The notes under the pieces are model-generated. The model did not search any database, was not told where the DNA came from, and saw nothing but the letters and a program-made list of their open reading frames with translations. Both the position numbers and the translations under genes were made by a program. Of a DNA stretch of 64,000 nucleotides, positions 34,663 through 45,252 are shown one piece after another. The stretch comes from Actinoplanes sp. NBRC 103695. GTDB lineage: Bacteria > Actinomycetota > Actinomycetes > Mycobacteriales > Micromonosporaceae. How positions within the stretch are numbered: the stretch's first letter is position 1; every line of letters starts with the position of its first letter. The stretch is taken from the NCBI RefSeq assembly GCF_030269485.1, contig NZ_BSTL01000005.1, positions 45,010 through 109,009 on the forward strand, written 5' to 3'.

Positions 34663-35460
34663 GTGACGCAGGAGCCCGTGCGTGAGATCCCACTCCACGG
34701 TGGGAACGTCAGCACGGTGTCAAAGGCGGGCGACACCGTCCGCCGCAACGCCGGTCCGTGGACCCCGGCCGTGCACTCCCTGCTCAACCACCTGCAGCGG
34801 GTCGGCTTCACCGGTTCGCCGCACGCCCTCGGCATGGACGACCGCGGCCGCGAGGTGTTGTCGTACCTCGACGGCGAGTGCGGCGAATACCCTCTCGCCC
34901 CGCACTGGGTCACCGACGAGGCGCTGGTCACCGTGGCGACCATGCTGCGGATGTTCCACGACGCGCAGTACGGCTTCCAGCCGCCGCCGGGGTCGGTGTG
35001 GCGCTCGTTCGGGCCCCCACCACCGGATGCCGAGGTGGTCTGCCACCACGACGCCGCGCCGCACAATGTGGTCTGGCGGCCGGACGGCACGCTCGCGCTG
35101 ATCGACTTCGACCTGGCGTCGCCGGGCGCGCGGATCTACGACGTGGCGTACGCGGCGTGGACCTGGGTGCCGCTGTTCACCGACCGGGACTCGTACACGC
35201 TGGGCTGGAAGCGGCCCAACCGGCCGCACCGGCTGCGGCTCTTCGCGGACGCGTACGGTCTGATCCCGCGCGACCGGCACCGCCTGGTCCGCACCATCCG
35301 GAAGCGGATCGTGGACCACGTCGAGGGCATCCGGCGGATGGCGGCGGCCGGCGACCCGGCTTTCGTCCGCATCGTGCACAAGGGCCACCTGCGCCGGCCG
35401 ATGCGCGATCTGCGTCTGCTGGATTACGAGCGACACACCCTGGAGTACGCGCTTCGTTAA
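34663..35460 (+). CDS. Aminoglycoside phosphotransferase-fold kinase (APH family)
   Basis: A 265-residue protein kinase-like enzyme. Catalytic loop CHHDAAPHNVVW (H-x-D-x4-N) at about residue 128 and Mg-binding LIDFDLASPG at about residue 145 are intact. Start GTG 34663 is chosen because GGGAGG lies just upstream. The substrate is unknown: aminoglycosides, choline-like molecules or metabolites are all possible. It lies 46 nt after ftsY. Confidence 0.85.
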   Translation: MTQEPVREIPLHGGNVSTVSKAGDTVRRNAGPWTPAVHSLLNHLQRVGFTGSPHALGMDDRGREVLSYLDGECGEYPLAPHWVTDEALVTVATMLRMFHDAQYGFQPPPGSVWRSFGPPPPDAEVVCHHDAAPHNVVWRPDGTLALIDFDLASPGARIYDVAYAAWTWVPLFTDRDSYTLGWKRPNRPHRLRLFADAYGLIPRDRHRLVRTIRKRIVDHVEGIRRMAAAGDPAFVRIVHKGHLRRPMRDLRLLDYERHTLEYALR

Positions 35461-35521
35461 CGCGCGGCCGGGCGGATTATGCCAGTAACGTGGCATTTGC
35501 CGCACTGCCTGTGAGGGTTTC

Positions 35522-35581
35522 TTCACACGTCGGAAACAACCCGTCACGTGTCGGAAATCGCAGGTTGACGCTGCTCGAAAC
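35522..35581 (+). promoter_or_regulatory. Repeated GlnR-type boxes upstream of amtB
   Basis: Alternating elements match the actinomycete GlnR pattern (a-box GTnAC, b-box GAAAC, 6-nt spacers): TTCAC-N6-GAAAC (35522-35537), GTCAC-N6-GAAAT (35543-35558), then TTGAC-N7-GAAAC (35565-35581). The second and third a-boxes start exactly 22 nt apart, two helical turns, the canonical arrangement; the first and second are 21 nt apart. The site is 91-150 nt upstream of the amtB start, consistent with nitrogen control by GlnR. Confidence 0.75.
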
Positions 35582-35671
35582 AGCCGACCGGAAGGCTTCC
35601 GCCGAACCGGCACACAGGGCGATGTCGCCAGGTGGGCCGTGCGGGAGGACACCTATCCGAGAGGAGGCAGC

Positions 35672-37407
<1,736 letters not shown>

Positions 37408-37412
37408 TTGTT

Positions 37413-39614
37413 TTGGGTGACAACATCGGCGCCGCCGCTCGCGATCAGCGGGCGGCGGCGCTCGACACCTGGCTGCAGGACCTCTTCCCCAGCCACCTGC
37501 CGGGGGTCAGCCTGCTCGCCGTGGGCGGCCTCGGCCGGCGCGACTGCGCGCCGTTCAGCGACCTGGACCTGGTGCTGCTGCACGACGGGCAGGCCGGGAT
37601 AGACCGGATCGCCTCCGGGCTGTGGTACCCGATCTGGGATGCCAAGCTCGGCCTCGACCACTCGGTCCGCACCCTGCCCGAGGCGCTCTCCGTCGCGCAC
37701 GACGACGTGAAGGTGGCGCTGGGCCTGCTCGACGCCCGGCACATCGCCGGCGACACCCGACTGTCCGCCGAACTGATCGGCGCCGCCGGCGACCAGTGGC
37801 GGCGTACCGCCGTCCGCCTGATGTCCCAGCTCAAGGACCTCACTCAGGCGCGCTGGGCGCAGCACGGCGAACTCGCCTTCCTGCTCGAGGGTGACCTCAA
37901 GGAGGCGGCCGGCGGCCTGCGCGACGTGACCATCCTGCGCGGCATCGGCCGGGCCGGGGTCGCCGACACGATGCGACCGGCCGTCCGGGCCGCCAACCTG
38001 CGCCTGCTGGACACCCGGGACGCGCTGCACATCGCGGTCGGGCGGCGGGTGGATCGGCTGGTCGCGCAGGAACGCGCGTCGGTCGCCGAGCTTCTCGACC
38101 TGGACGACGGCGACACCCTGCTGCGGCGGGTCGCGGGGGACGCCCGGACCGTCGCGTACGCGCTGGAGGACGCCTGGCGAGCCGCCGACCGGTTGCGGAG
38201 CGGACGCCGCCGGGGCATGCCGCCGGGTGTGCCGAACCGCCGCCCGGTCGCCCGCGACGTGGTCGAGCAGGACGGTGAGCTGGTGCTCGCGCGTACCGCG
38301 ATCGGCCCTGTCCCGGACCCCAGCCTCTCCCTGCGGGTGGCCGCCGCGGCAGCCACCGTGCGCCTGCCGATCGCCCGCGCGACCAGCGAATGGCTCTCCG
38401 CCTTCAGCCCGCCGCTGCCGACTCCGTGGCCGCCGTCCGCCCTGGCCGCACTGGTCTCGCTGCTCGGTTCCGGCGCCGGTCTGCTGCCCGCCTGGGAGAC
38501 CTGCGACCGGTACGGCCTGATCGACGCGTGGCTGCCCGAGTGGGCCCGGATGCGCAGCCTCCCGCAGCACCACCCGGTGCACCGTTTCACCCTGGACCGG
38601 CACCTGGTCCAGGCCGCGTACGAGGCGACCGCCTACACGCGCGAGGTGGACCGGCCCGACCTGCTGCTGATCGGCGCCTTCCTGCACGACGTCGGCAAGG
38701 GCCTGGAGGGTGACCACAGTGTCGTCGGCGCGCCGATCGCCGGCGCCATCGCCGCCCGCATCGGCCTGCCGCCCGCCGACGTGGCCACCATCGAGAAACT
38801 GGTCCGGCTGCACCTGCTCCTGCCGGACGTGGCGACCCGCCGCGACCTCTCCGACCCGGTGACCATCTCCGCGGTCGCCAAGGCGGTCGGCGACGTCACC
38901 ACCCTGGACCTGCTGCACGCGCTGGCCCGCGCCGACTCGCACGCCACCGGCCCGGCTGCCTGGTCGGACTGGAAGGGCCGGCTGATCGCCGAGCTGGTGG
39001 GCAAGGTGCACACCGCGATGGACACCGGCGTGCTGCCCGCCCCGCCGCAACCCGACCCGGAACTGCTGACCGGCGACCTGCCGGCCGTGCACCTGGACGG
39101 CGACCGGGTGGCGGTGGCCGCCGCCGACCGCCGTGGCCTGCTCGCCGCGGTGACCGCCTGCCTGACCATGCATCGACTGGACGTGCTGGGCGCCGACGCG
39201 TCCAGTGTGGACGGCCGCGCCATCGTCGAGTTCCTCACCCAGCCCCGGTTCGGTTCGCCGTACGACCCGGTGGCGCTCGCCGCCGACCTGCGCCGGGTGG
39301 CCGCCGGCGACGTGTCGGTGACCCAGCGGGTCCGCGCCCGCGCGATGAGCGCCCGCGGCAACGCGGCCTCGCCCCGGGTGGTGTGGCACCGCGAGATCGC
39401 CACCGACGCCACGGTGCTGGAGCTGCGCGCGGCCGACTCGCCGGGCCTGCTCTACCGGGTGGCGACGGCCCTCGACGACACCGGCGCCGAAATGCGCGCC
39501 GCCCGCATCTCCACCCTGGGCGGCGACGTGGTGGACGCGTTCTACCTGGTCGGCGACTGGTCCGACGAGGCCGCCCGGGAACGCGTGGGCGCCGCCGTGC
39601 TGGACGCCGTGTAA
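37413..39614 (+). CDS. glnD: PII nucleotidyltransferase / modifying enzyme
   Basis: A 733-residue bifunctional enzyme that modifies PII according to glutamine level. Domains in order: nucleotidyltransferase with VGGLGRRDCAPFSDLDLVLL (about residues 37-56), helical region with HGELAFLLEGDLKEAAGGLRD, HD domain with HRFTLDRHLVQ and FLHDVGKGLEGDHS, and two ACT domains (RRGLLAAVTACL, SPGLLYRVATAL). Shorter than E. coli GlnD mostly at the N-terminus, as in other actinomycetes. Start TTG 37413 lacks a clear SD and may be slightly off. Confidence 0.95.
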   Translation: MGDNIGAAARDQRAAALDTWLQDLFPSHLPGVSLLAVGGLGRRDCAPFSDLDLVLLHDGQAGIDRIASGLWYPIWDAKLGLDHSVRTLPEALSVAHDDVKVALGLLDARHIAGDTRLSAELIGAAGDQWRRTAVRLMSQLKDLTQARWAQHGELAFLLEGDLKEAAGGLRDVTILRGIGRAGVADTMRPAVRAANLRLLDTRDALHIAVGRRVDRLVAQERASVAELLDLDDGDTLLRRVAGDARTVAYALEDAWRAADRLRSGRRRGMPPGVPNRRPVARDVVEQDGELVLARTAIGPVPDPSLSLRVAAAAATVRLPIARATSEWLSAFSPPLPTPWPPSALAALVSLLGSGAGLLPAWETCDRYGLIDAWLPEWARMRSLPQHHPVHRFTLDRHLVQAAYEATAYTREVDRPDLLLIGAFLHDVGKGLEGDHSVVGAPIAGAIAARIGLPPADVATIEKLVRLHLLLPDVATRRDLSDPVTISAVAKAVGDVTTLDLLHALARADSHATGPAAWSDWKGRLIAELVGKVHTAMDTGVLPAPPQPDPELLTGDLPAVHLDGDRVAVAAADRRGLLAAVTACLTMHRLDVLGADASSVDGRAIVEFLTQPRFGSPYDPVALAADLRRVAAGDVSVTQRVRARAMSARGNAASPRVVWHREIATDATVLELRAADSPGLLYRVATALDDTGAEMRAARISTLGGDVVDAFYLVGDWSDEAARERVGAAVLDAV

Positions 39615-39643
39615 CTTTCTCCACCCGTCGGCGTTGGGCAGGT

Positions 39644-42034
39644 GTGCAGGCGGCCGAGGTGCTCGACGACCACGTCGCGGCGATCGGTGCGTCGCTGCGG
39701 CTCGCGGTGAGCGCCACCGCCGTGCGTACCGGCTCGGTGGACGCCCGGCATCTGCTCGTCCGGGCCGCCCTCGGGTCCGGCGCCGGCCTCGACGACCTGC
39801 TCGCGGCGGCTCGCTGCAAGGATCGCCGCTGGCTGCGCGCGCAGCGGCCGCAGCGGGCCATGCTCGCCGCCCTCGCCCAGACGATCGCGTTGCAGGACCG
39901 GCTGCCGTCCGATCGGGCCGACGCGCTGGCCCTCTACACGCTGGTCGGGGCGGAGGCCCTCTCCGCCGCGCATCAGGGACTGCACGCCCAGCTCACCCTG
40001 GCCTGGGCCGGGCCCGCGGCGGTGCCGGGGCTGCTGGCGTCCTACCGGAGGATGCGGCCCGACGTACGCGCGGCGCTCGAGGCGGACCTGCGGAACCCGT
40101 TCGTGGCCGAGCGGCCGGTCGAGCCGTGGCTGGCCGCGTTCCAGGCTCTGCTGCCGGAACCGGGGCCGACACTGACGAGCAGCACCACGCTGTCGCCCTT
40201 CGACCGTCTGGGCGCACCGCCGACCCCATCTGTGGACGGGTCGCGGCGGATCACCGTGGTGGTCACCGCCTACCGTCCGGGCGACGGGCTGATCACCGCC
40301 GTACGCTCGATCCTCGCCCAGACCTGGCGCGACGTCGACGTGGTCATCGTGGACGACGGGTCACCCCGGGAACACGACGCGGTGCTGCGGCGGGCGGCGG
40401 CGATGGGCGACCGGGTCCGGCTGATCCGGCAGCCGTCCAACGCGGGCACCTACGCCGCCCGTAACGCCGGGCTGGCGGCGGCGGGCGGCGAGTTCGTCAC
40501 GTTCCAGGACTCCGACGACTGGTCCCACCCGCGCCGCCTGGAACGGCAGATCGCGCCGCTGATCGCCGACGACGACCGGGTGGCGAGCACCTCGGACGGG
40601 CTGTCGGTGACCGACGACCTGCTGCTCACCCGGGCCGGCGTGCGCACCGGACGGTTCAACCCGTCGTCGATGATGCTCCGGCGGGTGGCCGTGGTCGAGC
40701 GGATCGGCTGGTTCGACCGGCTGCGGAAGGCGGCGGACTCGGAGTACCTGGGACGGATCGAGGCGGCGTTCGGTGCGAGCGCGGTGCACCACGTCGCCGA
40801 GCCGCTGGCGCTGATCCGGCTGTCCGCGAACTCGTTGTCCCGCGCGGAGATCCGGCCGCACTGGATGCATCCGGCGCGGGCCGCATACCGGTCGGCGTAC
40901 CAGCGGTGGCACGAGGCGATCGCGGCCGGGGCGGCGAACCCGCACCGGCCGGCGGACGGGCGCGACCGGCCGTTCGCGGCGCCGGCCCACCTGGCCGGGG
41001 CGTGCAACGAGACCTCGTACGACGTCGTGCTGGCCGGGGACTGGCGGTACGCGACCGGCCCGGTCCGCTCGGCCGTCGACGAGATCCGGGCGTTGGTGGC
41101 GGCCGGGATGCGGGTCGGGATCGTGCAGCTGGACGCGTTCCGGGCCGCGCACCGGCGCCGCCAGCCGCTGTGCGGGGCGATCCAGGACCTGGTCAACTCC
41201 GGCCTCGCCGACCACGCGCACCTCACCGACCCCTGCACGGCCGAGCTGTTGCTGGTCCGGCAGGCGGCGGTGCTGCAGTTCGCCGCGGACGAGCCGGCCA
41301 TGCTGCGGGCCGGGCGGGTGCTGGTGGTGGCCGATCGCGCGCCGGCCGGCCACTACGACACCAGGACCTGCACAGCACGCGTACGCCAGGTGTTCGACTT
41401 GACGGCCGTGTGGTGGCCGCGCGATCCCGGCGTACGCGAAGCCCTGCGCTCCGCCGATCCCGACCTGCCGATCGCCGAGCGGGACCTGCCCGCCGTCGTG
41501 GACGCCACCGGCTGGGTCGCCACCCGCGCGGGCGCCACCGCGGAGCTGCCGATCGCCGGGGCGGACCTGTGCGACACCGAGGCGGGCGGCCCGCTCGGCG
41601 CCCTGGCGGGACTGTCCGGTGTGGACGTACGGCTGCGCCTCGCCGACGAGCCCTCCGACGCGACTGCTCCGGGCGTACCCCACTCGTGGTTGGTCTTTCC
41701 GGCCGGCGCCGTCGCACCCAGGGCCTTCCTGCACCAGCTCGACTTCTACCTGCACGTGCCGGACCCGGCGGCGGCCGGAACGTTCTCCCGCCCCGCCCTG
41801 GAAGCCGCGGCCGCCGGGTGCGTCGTGGTGCTCCCCGAACGGTCGGCCGCGCTGTACGGCGACGCGGCCGTCTACGCCGAGCCGGACGCCGTGCCCGACC
41901 TGATTCACCGATATGCCGCCGACCGTGCCCTGTTCGCCGAGCAGAGCCGGCGGGCGCGCGAGGTGGTCGCCAAGGCGCACCGGCCGGAGCAGTTCGCCGA
42001 GGCGGTAGAGCTCACCGTGGGAGGAATCCGATGA
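39644..42034 (+). CDS. Bifunctional glycosyltransferase: GT2 plus GT-B-like C-terminus
   Basis: A 796-residue protein. Residues 1 to about 195 are a helical domain I do not recognise. About 200-430 is a GT2 domain: ITVVVTAYRPGDGLITAVRS, VVIVDDGSP, and FQDSDDWSHPRRL with an intact D-x-D. From about 455 to the end lies a second part with YDVVLAGDWRYA, HSWLVFPAG, FLHQLDFYLH and EAAAAGCVVVLPE...YGDAAVYAE, which resembles the donor-binding half of a GT-B enzyme. The gene at 45253 has the same GT2+C-terminal design. It begins the surface-glycan island after glnD. GTG 39644 is used as start, with a weak SD. Confidence 0.82.
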   Translation: MQAAEVLDDHVAAIGASLRLAVSATAVRTGSVDARHLLVRAALGSGAGLDDLLAAARCKDRRWLRAQRPQRAMLAALAQTIALQDRLPSDRADALALYTLVGAEALSAAHQGLHAQLTLAWAGPAAVPGLLASYRRMRPDVRAALEADLRNPFVAERPVEPWLAAFQALLPEPGPTLTSSTTLSPFDRLGAPPTPSVDGSRRITVVVTAYRPGDGLITAVRSILAQTWRDVDVVIVDDGSPREHDAVLRRAAAMGDRVRLIRQPSNAGTYAARNAGLAAAGGEFVTFQDSDDWSHPRRLERQIAPLIADDDRVASTSDGLSVTDDLLLTRAGVRTGRFNPSSMMLRRVAVVERIGWFDRLRKAADSEYLGRIEAAFGASAVHHVAEPLALIRLSANSLSRAEIRPHWMHPARAAYRSAYQRWHEAIAAGAANPHRPADGRDRPFAAPAHLAGACNETSYDVVLAGDWRYATGPVRSAVDEIRALVAAGMRVGIVQLDAFRAAHRRRQPLCGAIQDLVNSGLADHAHLTDPCTAELLLVRQAAVLQFAADEPAMLRAGRVLVVADRAPAGHYDTRTCTARVRQVFDLTAVWWPRDPGVREALRSADPDLPIAERDLPAVVDATGWVATRAGATAELPIAGADLCDTEAGGPLGALAGLSGVDVRLRLADEPSDATAPGVPHSWLVFPAGAVAPRAFLHQLDFYLHVPDPAAAGTFSRPALEAAAAGCVVVLPERSAALYGDAAVYAEPDAVPDLIHRYAADRALFAEQSRRAREVVAKAHRPEQFAEAVELTVGGIR

Positions 42035-42978
42035 AGGACCTGGCCCGACGCGTCGCGCGGCGGTTGCTCCGGCTCGAGCCGCACACACTTCTGATCGCCG
42101 CCGCGCTCCTCGCCGGGGCCGCTGCCGTCGCCGGACCCCCGTTCCTCGTCGCCGTCCTGGTGACGGCCGCGCTCGTCGTCGCGATCCGGGTGCACCGGCG
42201 GATGCTCGCACTGCACGAGGCGCAGCAAGCGTCGATCGGCGAGGTGCGGCAGATCCTGGAACAGGTGCAGCGCCGGGTGATCGCCACCGTCGAGAAGGAA
42301 CGCCTCGAGGCCGGCGACCGCCACCTGGAACTCACCGACGCGATCGCCCGCGCCGACCGCCTCACCCCCGACGACGCCGAAACTCTGCTGCGCGCCCAGA
42401 ACCGTGAGACCGACGCGTTGATCCAGCTCTCCCGCACGATCGCGCCGCGCGCCCCGATGCCCGCCGCCGAGCCGAGCCCCTCCTGCGTCCTCGGCCTGCT
42501 GCACCTGATGCGCAGCCGCAGACCCGGTCTGACGGTCGCGCTGGGCGCGGGTCCGGCCACGATCTGGCTCGGGTACGCGGCGGAGCAGGCCGGCCGCCTC
42601 GTCGTGGTGGAACACGACGCCGCCCGAGCCGACCGCCTCCGCGCCGACCTGCGAGCCCACGACCTGACCGGCGTCGAGGTGCTGCGGGCGCCGCTGGCCG
42701 AGCTGACCCTCGACGGCCGCGCCGCCGACTGGTACGACGTGGAGGCCCTGACCACCCTGACCGACATCGGCCTGCTCCTGGTCGACGGGCCCGCCACCGA
42801 GCCGCTGCCGCCCGCCTTGCACGTCCTGGGCCGCCGTCTCACCGCCGACGGCCTGGTCGTGGCGGCGTCCCGCCCCGGCGTCCCGCGGCAGGGCAGCATC
42901 GACGGTTTCCGCGCCGAGCACCCGCCGGCCGGCCGCTGGACGGTCCTCGCGCGCGTCACCACACCGGCGAGAACCTAG
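42031..42978 (+). CDS. Membrane-anchored coiled-coil protein with methyltransferase-like domain
   Basis: A 315-residue protein. Two N-terminal hydrophobic segments (about residues 20-53) are followed by a coiled coil (about 60-110) and a Rossmann-like domain from about 155 with VALGAGPATIWLGYAAEQAG, VVVEHDAARADRLRADL and LLLVDGPAT, as in class I methyltransferases. Coupled to the upstream glycosyltransferase by an ATGA overlap. A role in modifying a surface sugar is inferred from context. Its stop overlaps the convergent gene by 4 nt. Confidence 0.72.
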   Translation: MKDLARRVARRLLRLEPHTLLIAAALLAGAAAVAGPPFLVAVLVTAALVVAIRVHRRMLALHEAQQASIGEVRQILEQVQRRVIATVEKERLEAGDRHLELTDAIARADRLTPDDAETLLRAQNRETDALIQLSRTIAPRAPMPAAEPSPSCVLGLLHLMRSRRPGLTVALGAGPATIWLGYAAEQAGRLVVVEHDAARADRLRADLRAHDLTGVEVLRAPLAELTLDGRAADWYDVEALTTLTDIGLLLVDGPATEPLPPALHVLGRRLTADGLVVAASRPGVPRQGSIDGFRAEHPPAGRWTVLARVTTPART

Positions 42979-43442
42979 CGGTCCGGCACCCCGTCGCCGA
43001 TCATCTCGGTGGCCCAGCGGTGCAGGTCGGCGGCGCCCGAGCGGACCACGCCGCCCCGGCTGACCGCGTCGCACGGTCCGAGGTGCAGGCTCACGACGAC
43101 GGTCTCCAGGGTGTACCTCAGGTGCAGGTCGGTGGTGGGGCCGGCGCAGGTCCGGCCGGGCGGCAACGCGTTCAACCGGCGCACCAGCTCGGCCGACTCC
43201 TCGTCGTCGAGCGTGCGCACCGGCACCAGGCCGCCGGCCGGATCACAGAGCTGCACCTGGTCGTAGCGTCGATCCGGCACCAGCGGACTTCCGCCGTCCG
43301 ATGTGGGTGGCGACGGGAGCGAGCATCGAGCCCGGACCGCGACCACCTCCGGCATGCTGCCGCGCGGCCGGAACCCGGCGATCGCCACCACACCGCCCAG
43401 CACGGCCACGATGGCAGCGGCGAGGATCAGGCGGCCCTTCAT
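42975..43442 (-). CDS. Exported hypothetical protein
   Basis: A 155-residue protein with one N-terminal hydrophobic segment (about residues 4-24, LILAAAIVAVLGGVVAIAGF) that may be a signal anchor, then a soluble domain with four Cys (RARCSL, LCDPAG, RTCAGP, GPCDAV), suggesting two disulfides outside the membrane. No family recognised. It converges with the methyltransferase-like gene. Confidence 0.7.
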   Translation of the reverse strand: MKGRLILAAAIVAVLGGVVAIAGFRPRGSMPEVVAVRARCSLPSPPTSDGGSPLVPDRRYDQVQLCDPAGGLVPVRTLDDEESAELVRRLNALPPGRTCAGPTTDLHLRYTLETVVVSLHLGPCDAVSRGGVVRSGAADLHRWATEMIGDGVPDR

Positions 43443-43488
43443 ACCGACGTATTGTGCGGCACGATCCGCGCGGCCGGTGGCCTCGCTG

Positions 43489-44418
43489 TCACGCGAGCAG
43501 CGCCTCGAGTTCCGGGAGCCGGCCGTACATGTCGGGCAGGCCGCGCAGTCCGTTGCGCACCGACTCGTGCGACAGCGCGAGGCCGGGGCCGGTGCCCGCC
43601 TCGGCTCCGGCGAGGCACCGGAGGATGTTCCACCTGGTGAACCCCAGCCAGCCGCCGACCATGAACACGAACCAGCTCGGACCCGACGGCGGCAACGCCC
43701 CGCCGCCGGCGATGTAACCGTCGAGGACCGAGCGGAAGACCGCGGGCTCGATGTCGTCGAAGCCGCGACCCTTGGCGAGGCTCAGCGCGGTCGAGCCGAG
43801 CTCACCGGCCAGGTCGAGCATCCCGGAGAGCTCCCAGTCGAGCACCACCGGCCGGCCGTCGCGGGCGAGCAGGTTCCACGGCTGGATGTCCCGGTGGGTC
43901 AGCACGACAGGGCCCGGCCGTTCGCAGGTGTCGACGAAGTGGGCGATCGCGAGGAACGTCCCGGCATGCGAGGCGAGTTCGCCGGCCCACGGCTGTCCGG
44001 TCGCCACCGCCCGCTCGGCGAGCTCGGGCCAGTCCCGGGACGCCGGTTCCTCGACCGGCGCGTGGGTCCATTCGACGTCGAGCGCGTGGATACGCGCGAG
44101 GATCTCCCCGATCTCGAACGCGTACGCCGCCGGCACCGGCTCCTCGGGAACCGTCTCCCCGTCGACCCACCGGTGGACGAGCGTGTGGTCGTCGGCCGAG
44201 ATCGGCTCCGGCATCGGGATGCCTGCCGCGAAGGCCGCCCGCTCGAACCGGAACACGTCCTCGACGTGGTAGGCCCAGCGGCGGTCGGCGGAGTTCATCT
44301 CCTTGACCGCGAACGAACCCTGGTCGGTGTCGAGCCGGTACATCCGGTTGGCGTACCCGCCGTGGACGCGGTTCATCGGCCCGATCGGCGCGCCGAGATG
44401 GGAAAGGTCCGCGGTCAC
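43489..44418 (-). CDS. APH-family phosphotransferase
   Basis: A 309-residue kinase of the aminoglycoside/choline kinase fold. Nucleotide-loop region MNRVHGGYANRMYRLDTDQG with Lys in FAVKEM; catalytic loop VLTHRDIQPWNLLA (H-x-D-x4-N); Mg site VVLDWELSGM. Substrate unknown. It is distinct from the shorter APH-like gene at 34663. Confidence 0.87.
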   Translation of the reverse strand: MTADLSHLGAPIGPMNRVHGGYANRMYRLDTDQGSFAVKEMNSADRRWAYHVEDVFRFERAAFAAGIPMPEPISADDHTLVHRWVDGETVPEEPVPAAYAFEIGEILARIHALDVEWTHAPVEEPASRDWPELAERAVATGQPWAGELASHAGTFLAIAHFVDTCERPGPVVLTHRDIQPWNLLARDGRPVVLDWELSGMLDLAGELGSTALSLAKGRGFDDIEPAVFRSVLDGYIAGGGALPPSGPSWFVFMVGGWLGFTRWNILRCLAGAEAGTGPGLALSHESVRNGLRGLPDMYGRLPELEALLA

Positions 44419-44455
44419 CCCACGAACCTAGGGTTCGCCCTGCGGCACAGACAAA

Positions 44456-44488
44456 CGCGCCCTCACCGCGGGGGACGGCGAGGGCGCG
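44456..44488 (-). terminator. Hairpin after the second CAP gene
   Basis: A 13-bp stem with one mismatch (44456-44468 and 44476-44488) and a 7-nt loop, downstream of the minus-strand CAP gene. Confidence 0.65.
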
Positions 44489-44490
44489 CT

Positions 44491-44509
44491 CGTGGGGCGT
44501 TACCCCACG
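44491..44509 (-). terminator. Second hairpin after the CAP gene
   Basis: A perfect 7-bp stem (cgtgggg / ccccacg) with a 5-nt loop next to the first hairpin. Together they probably end transcription of the CAP gene. The rest of the 44419-44577 spacer shows nothing else. Confidence 0.6.
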
Positions 44510-44577
44510 TCGGGCCCGCGGGGGCGGTCCCGGAACTCGCTCGGCCCGGTGCAGAGCCGAAGTTGTGGAGCGAACGG

Positions 44578-45063
44578 TCAGCGGGTGCCGAAGTCCTGGG
44601 TGTAGTAAGGCGTGCCGTTGGCCGAGTAGTAGGCGCCGACGCCGACGGCCTTCGCCTTGCAGTTGGCGATGTTGGCGCGGTGACCCGGGCTCTTCATCCA
44701 CGCCGCGACAACCTGACCGCCACTGCGGTAGCCGTAGGCCACGTTCTCGGCCAGGGCGCCCACGTAGCCGGCGCGGGAGGCGCGGACGGCGAACGTCGAC
44801 CTGCTCGAGCCGGTGTGGCTCATCGTGTTGGTGCGAGCCTGGAAGGCGCTGTGGCCGCGGGCGGCGTAGGCCAGCTTGGCGTCGACGCGCAGCCGGGCGC
44901 AGCCGAGCTTGACGCGCTGCACGTTGGTGGCGGCGACGATGTCGTTCTGCAGCTGCGCGACCGTCGGCGCGGCGGCCTGTGCCGGGCTCGCCACCGCGAC
45001 GACGCCGATCAGGGCAGCGGGGACGAGGGCGATCAGGGCCAGGCGGCGGACGATCGAGCGCAT
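44578..45063 (-). CDS. Secreted CAP (SCP/PR1) domain protein
   Basis: A 161-residue secreted protein. Signal peptide MRSIVRRLALIALVPAALIG... with probable cleavage after SPAQA (about residue 29-30). CAP core: AATNVQRVKLGCARLRVD, AENVAYGYRSGGQVV, WMKSPGHRANIANC and YYTQDFG at the end. Two Cys pair positions match the other CAP protein in this window. The whole protein is the CAP domain, unlike the linker-bearing one at 20262. Confidence 0.93.
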   Translation of the reverse strand: MRSIVRRLALIALVPAALIGVVAVASPAQAAAPTVAQLQNDIVAATNVQRVKLGCARLRVDAKLAYAARGHSAFQARTNTMSHTGSSRSTFAVRASRAGYVGALAENVAYGYRSGGQVVAAWMKSPGHRANIANCKAKAVGVGAYYSANGTPYYTQDFGTR

Positions 45064-45252
45064 GTGAGCTGCCTTTCGGAGTACGGCGCCTGGCTTGCGT
45101 TCGCCAGGTTCGCCATCTCCGTTCGGCCCGCCGCGGGGCGTCTGAAGGCCGCTACAGGTGCCTTGCCGTGACCTCTGGGTTGCGGGACGGGTGAGTAGCT
45201 CGAACCGTTGCCGAGAACGGGGATCAGCCGGTTGCGGTCCGGTTGTGAATCG
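45064..45252 (-). promoter_or_regulatory. Structured leader upstream of the second CAP gene
   Basis: The minus strand holds a GC-rich leader with hairpin CCTGGC-N8-GCCAGG (about 45090-45109) 27 nt before the start codon, preceded by segments GGCAAGGCACCTGT, CAGACGC and GGGCC spaced in a way that recalls the c-di-GMP-I riboswitch. The match is partial; see findings. Confidence 0.35.
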
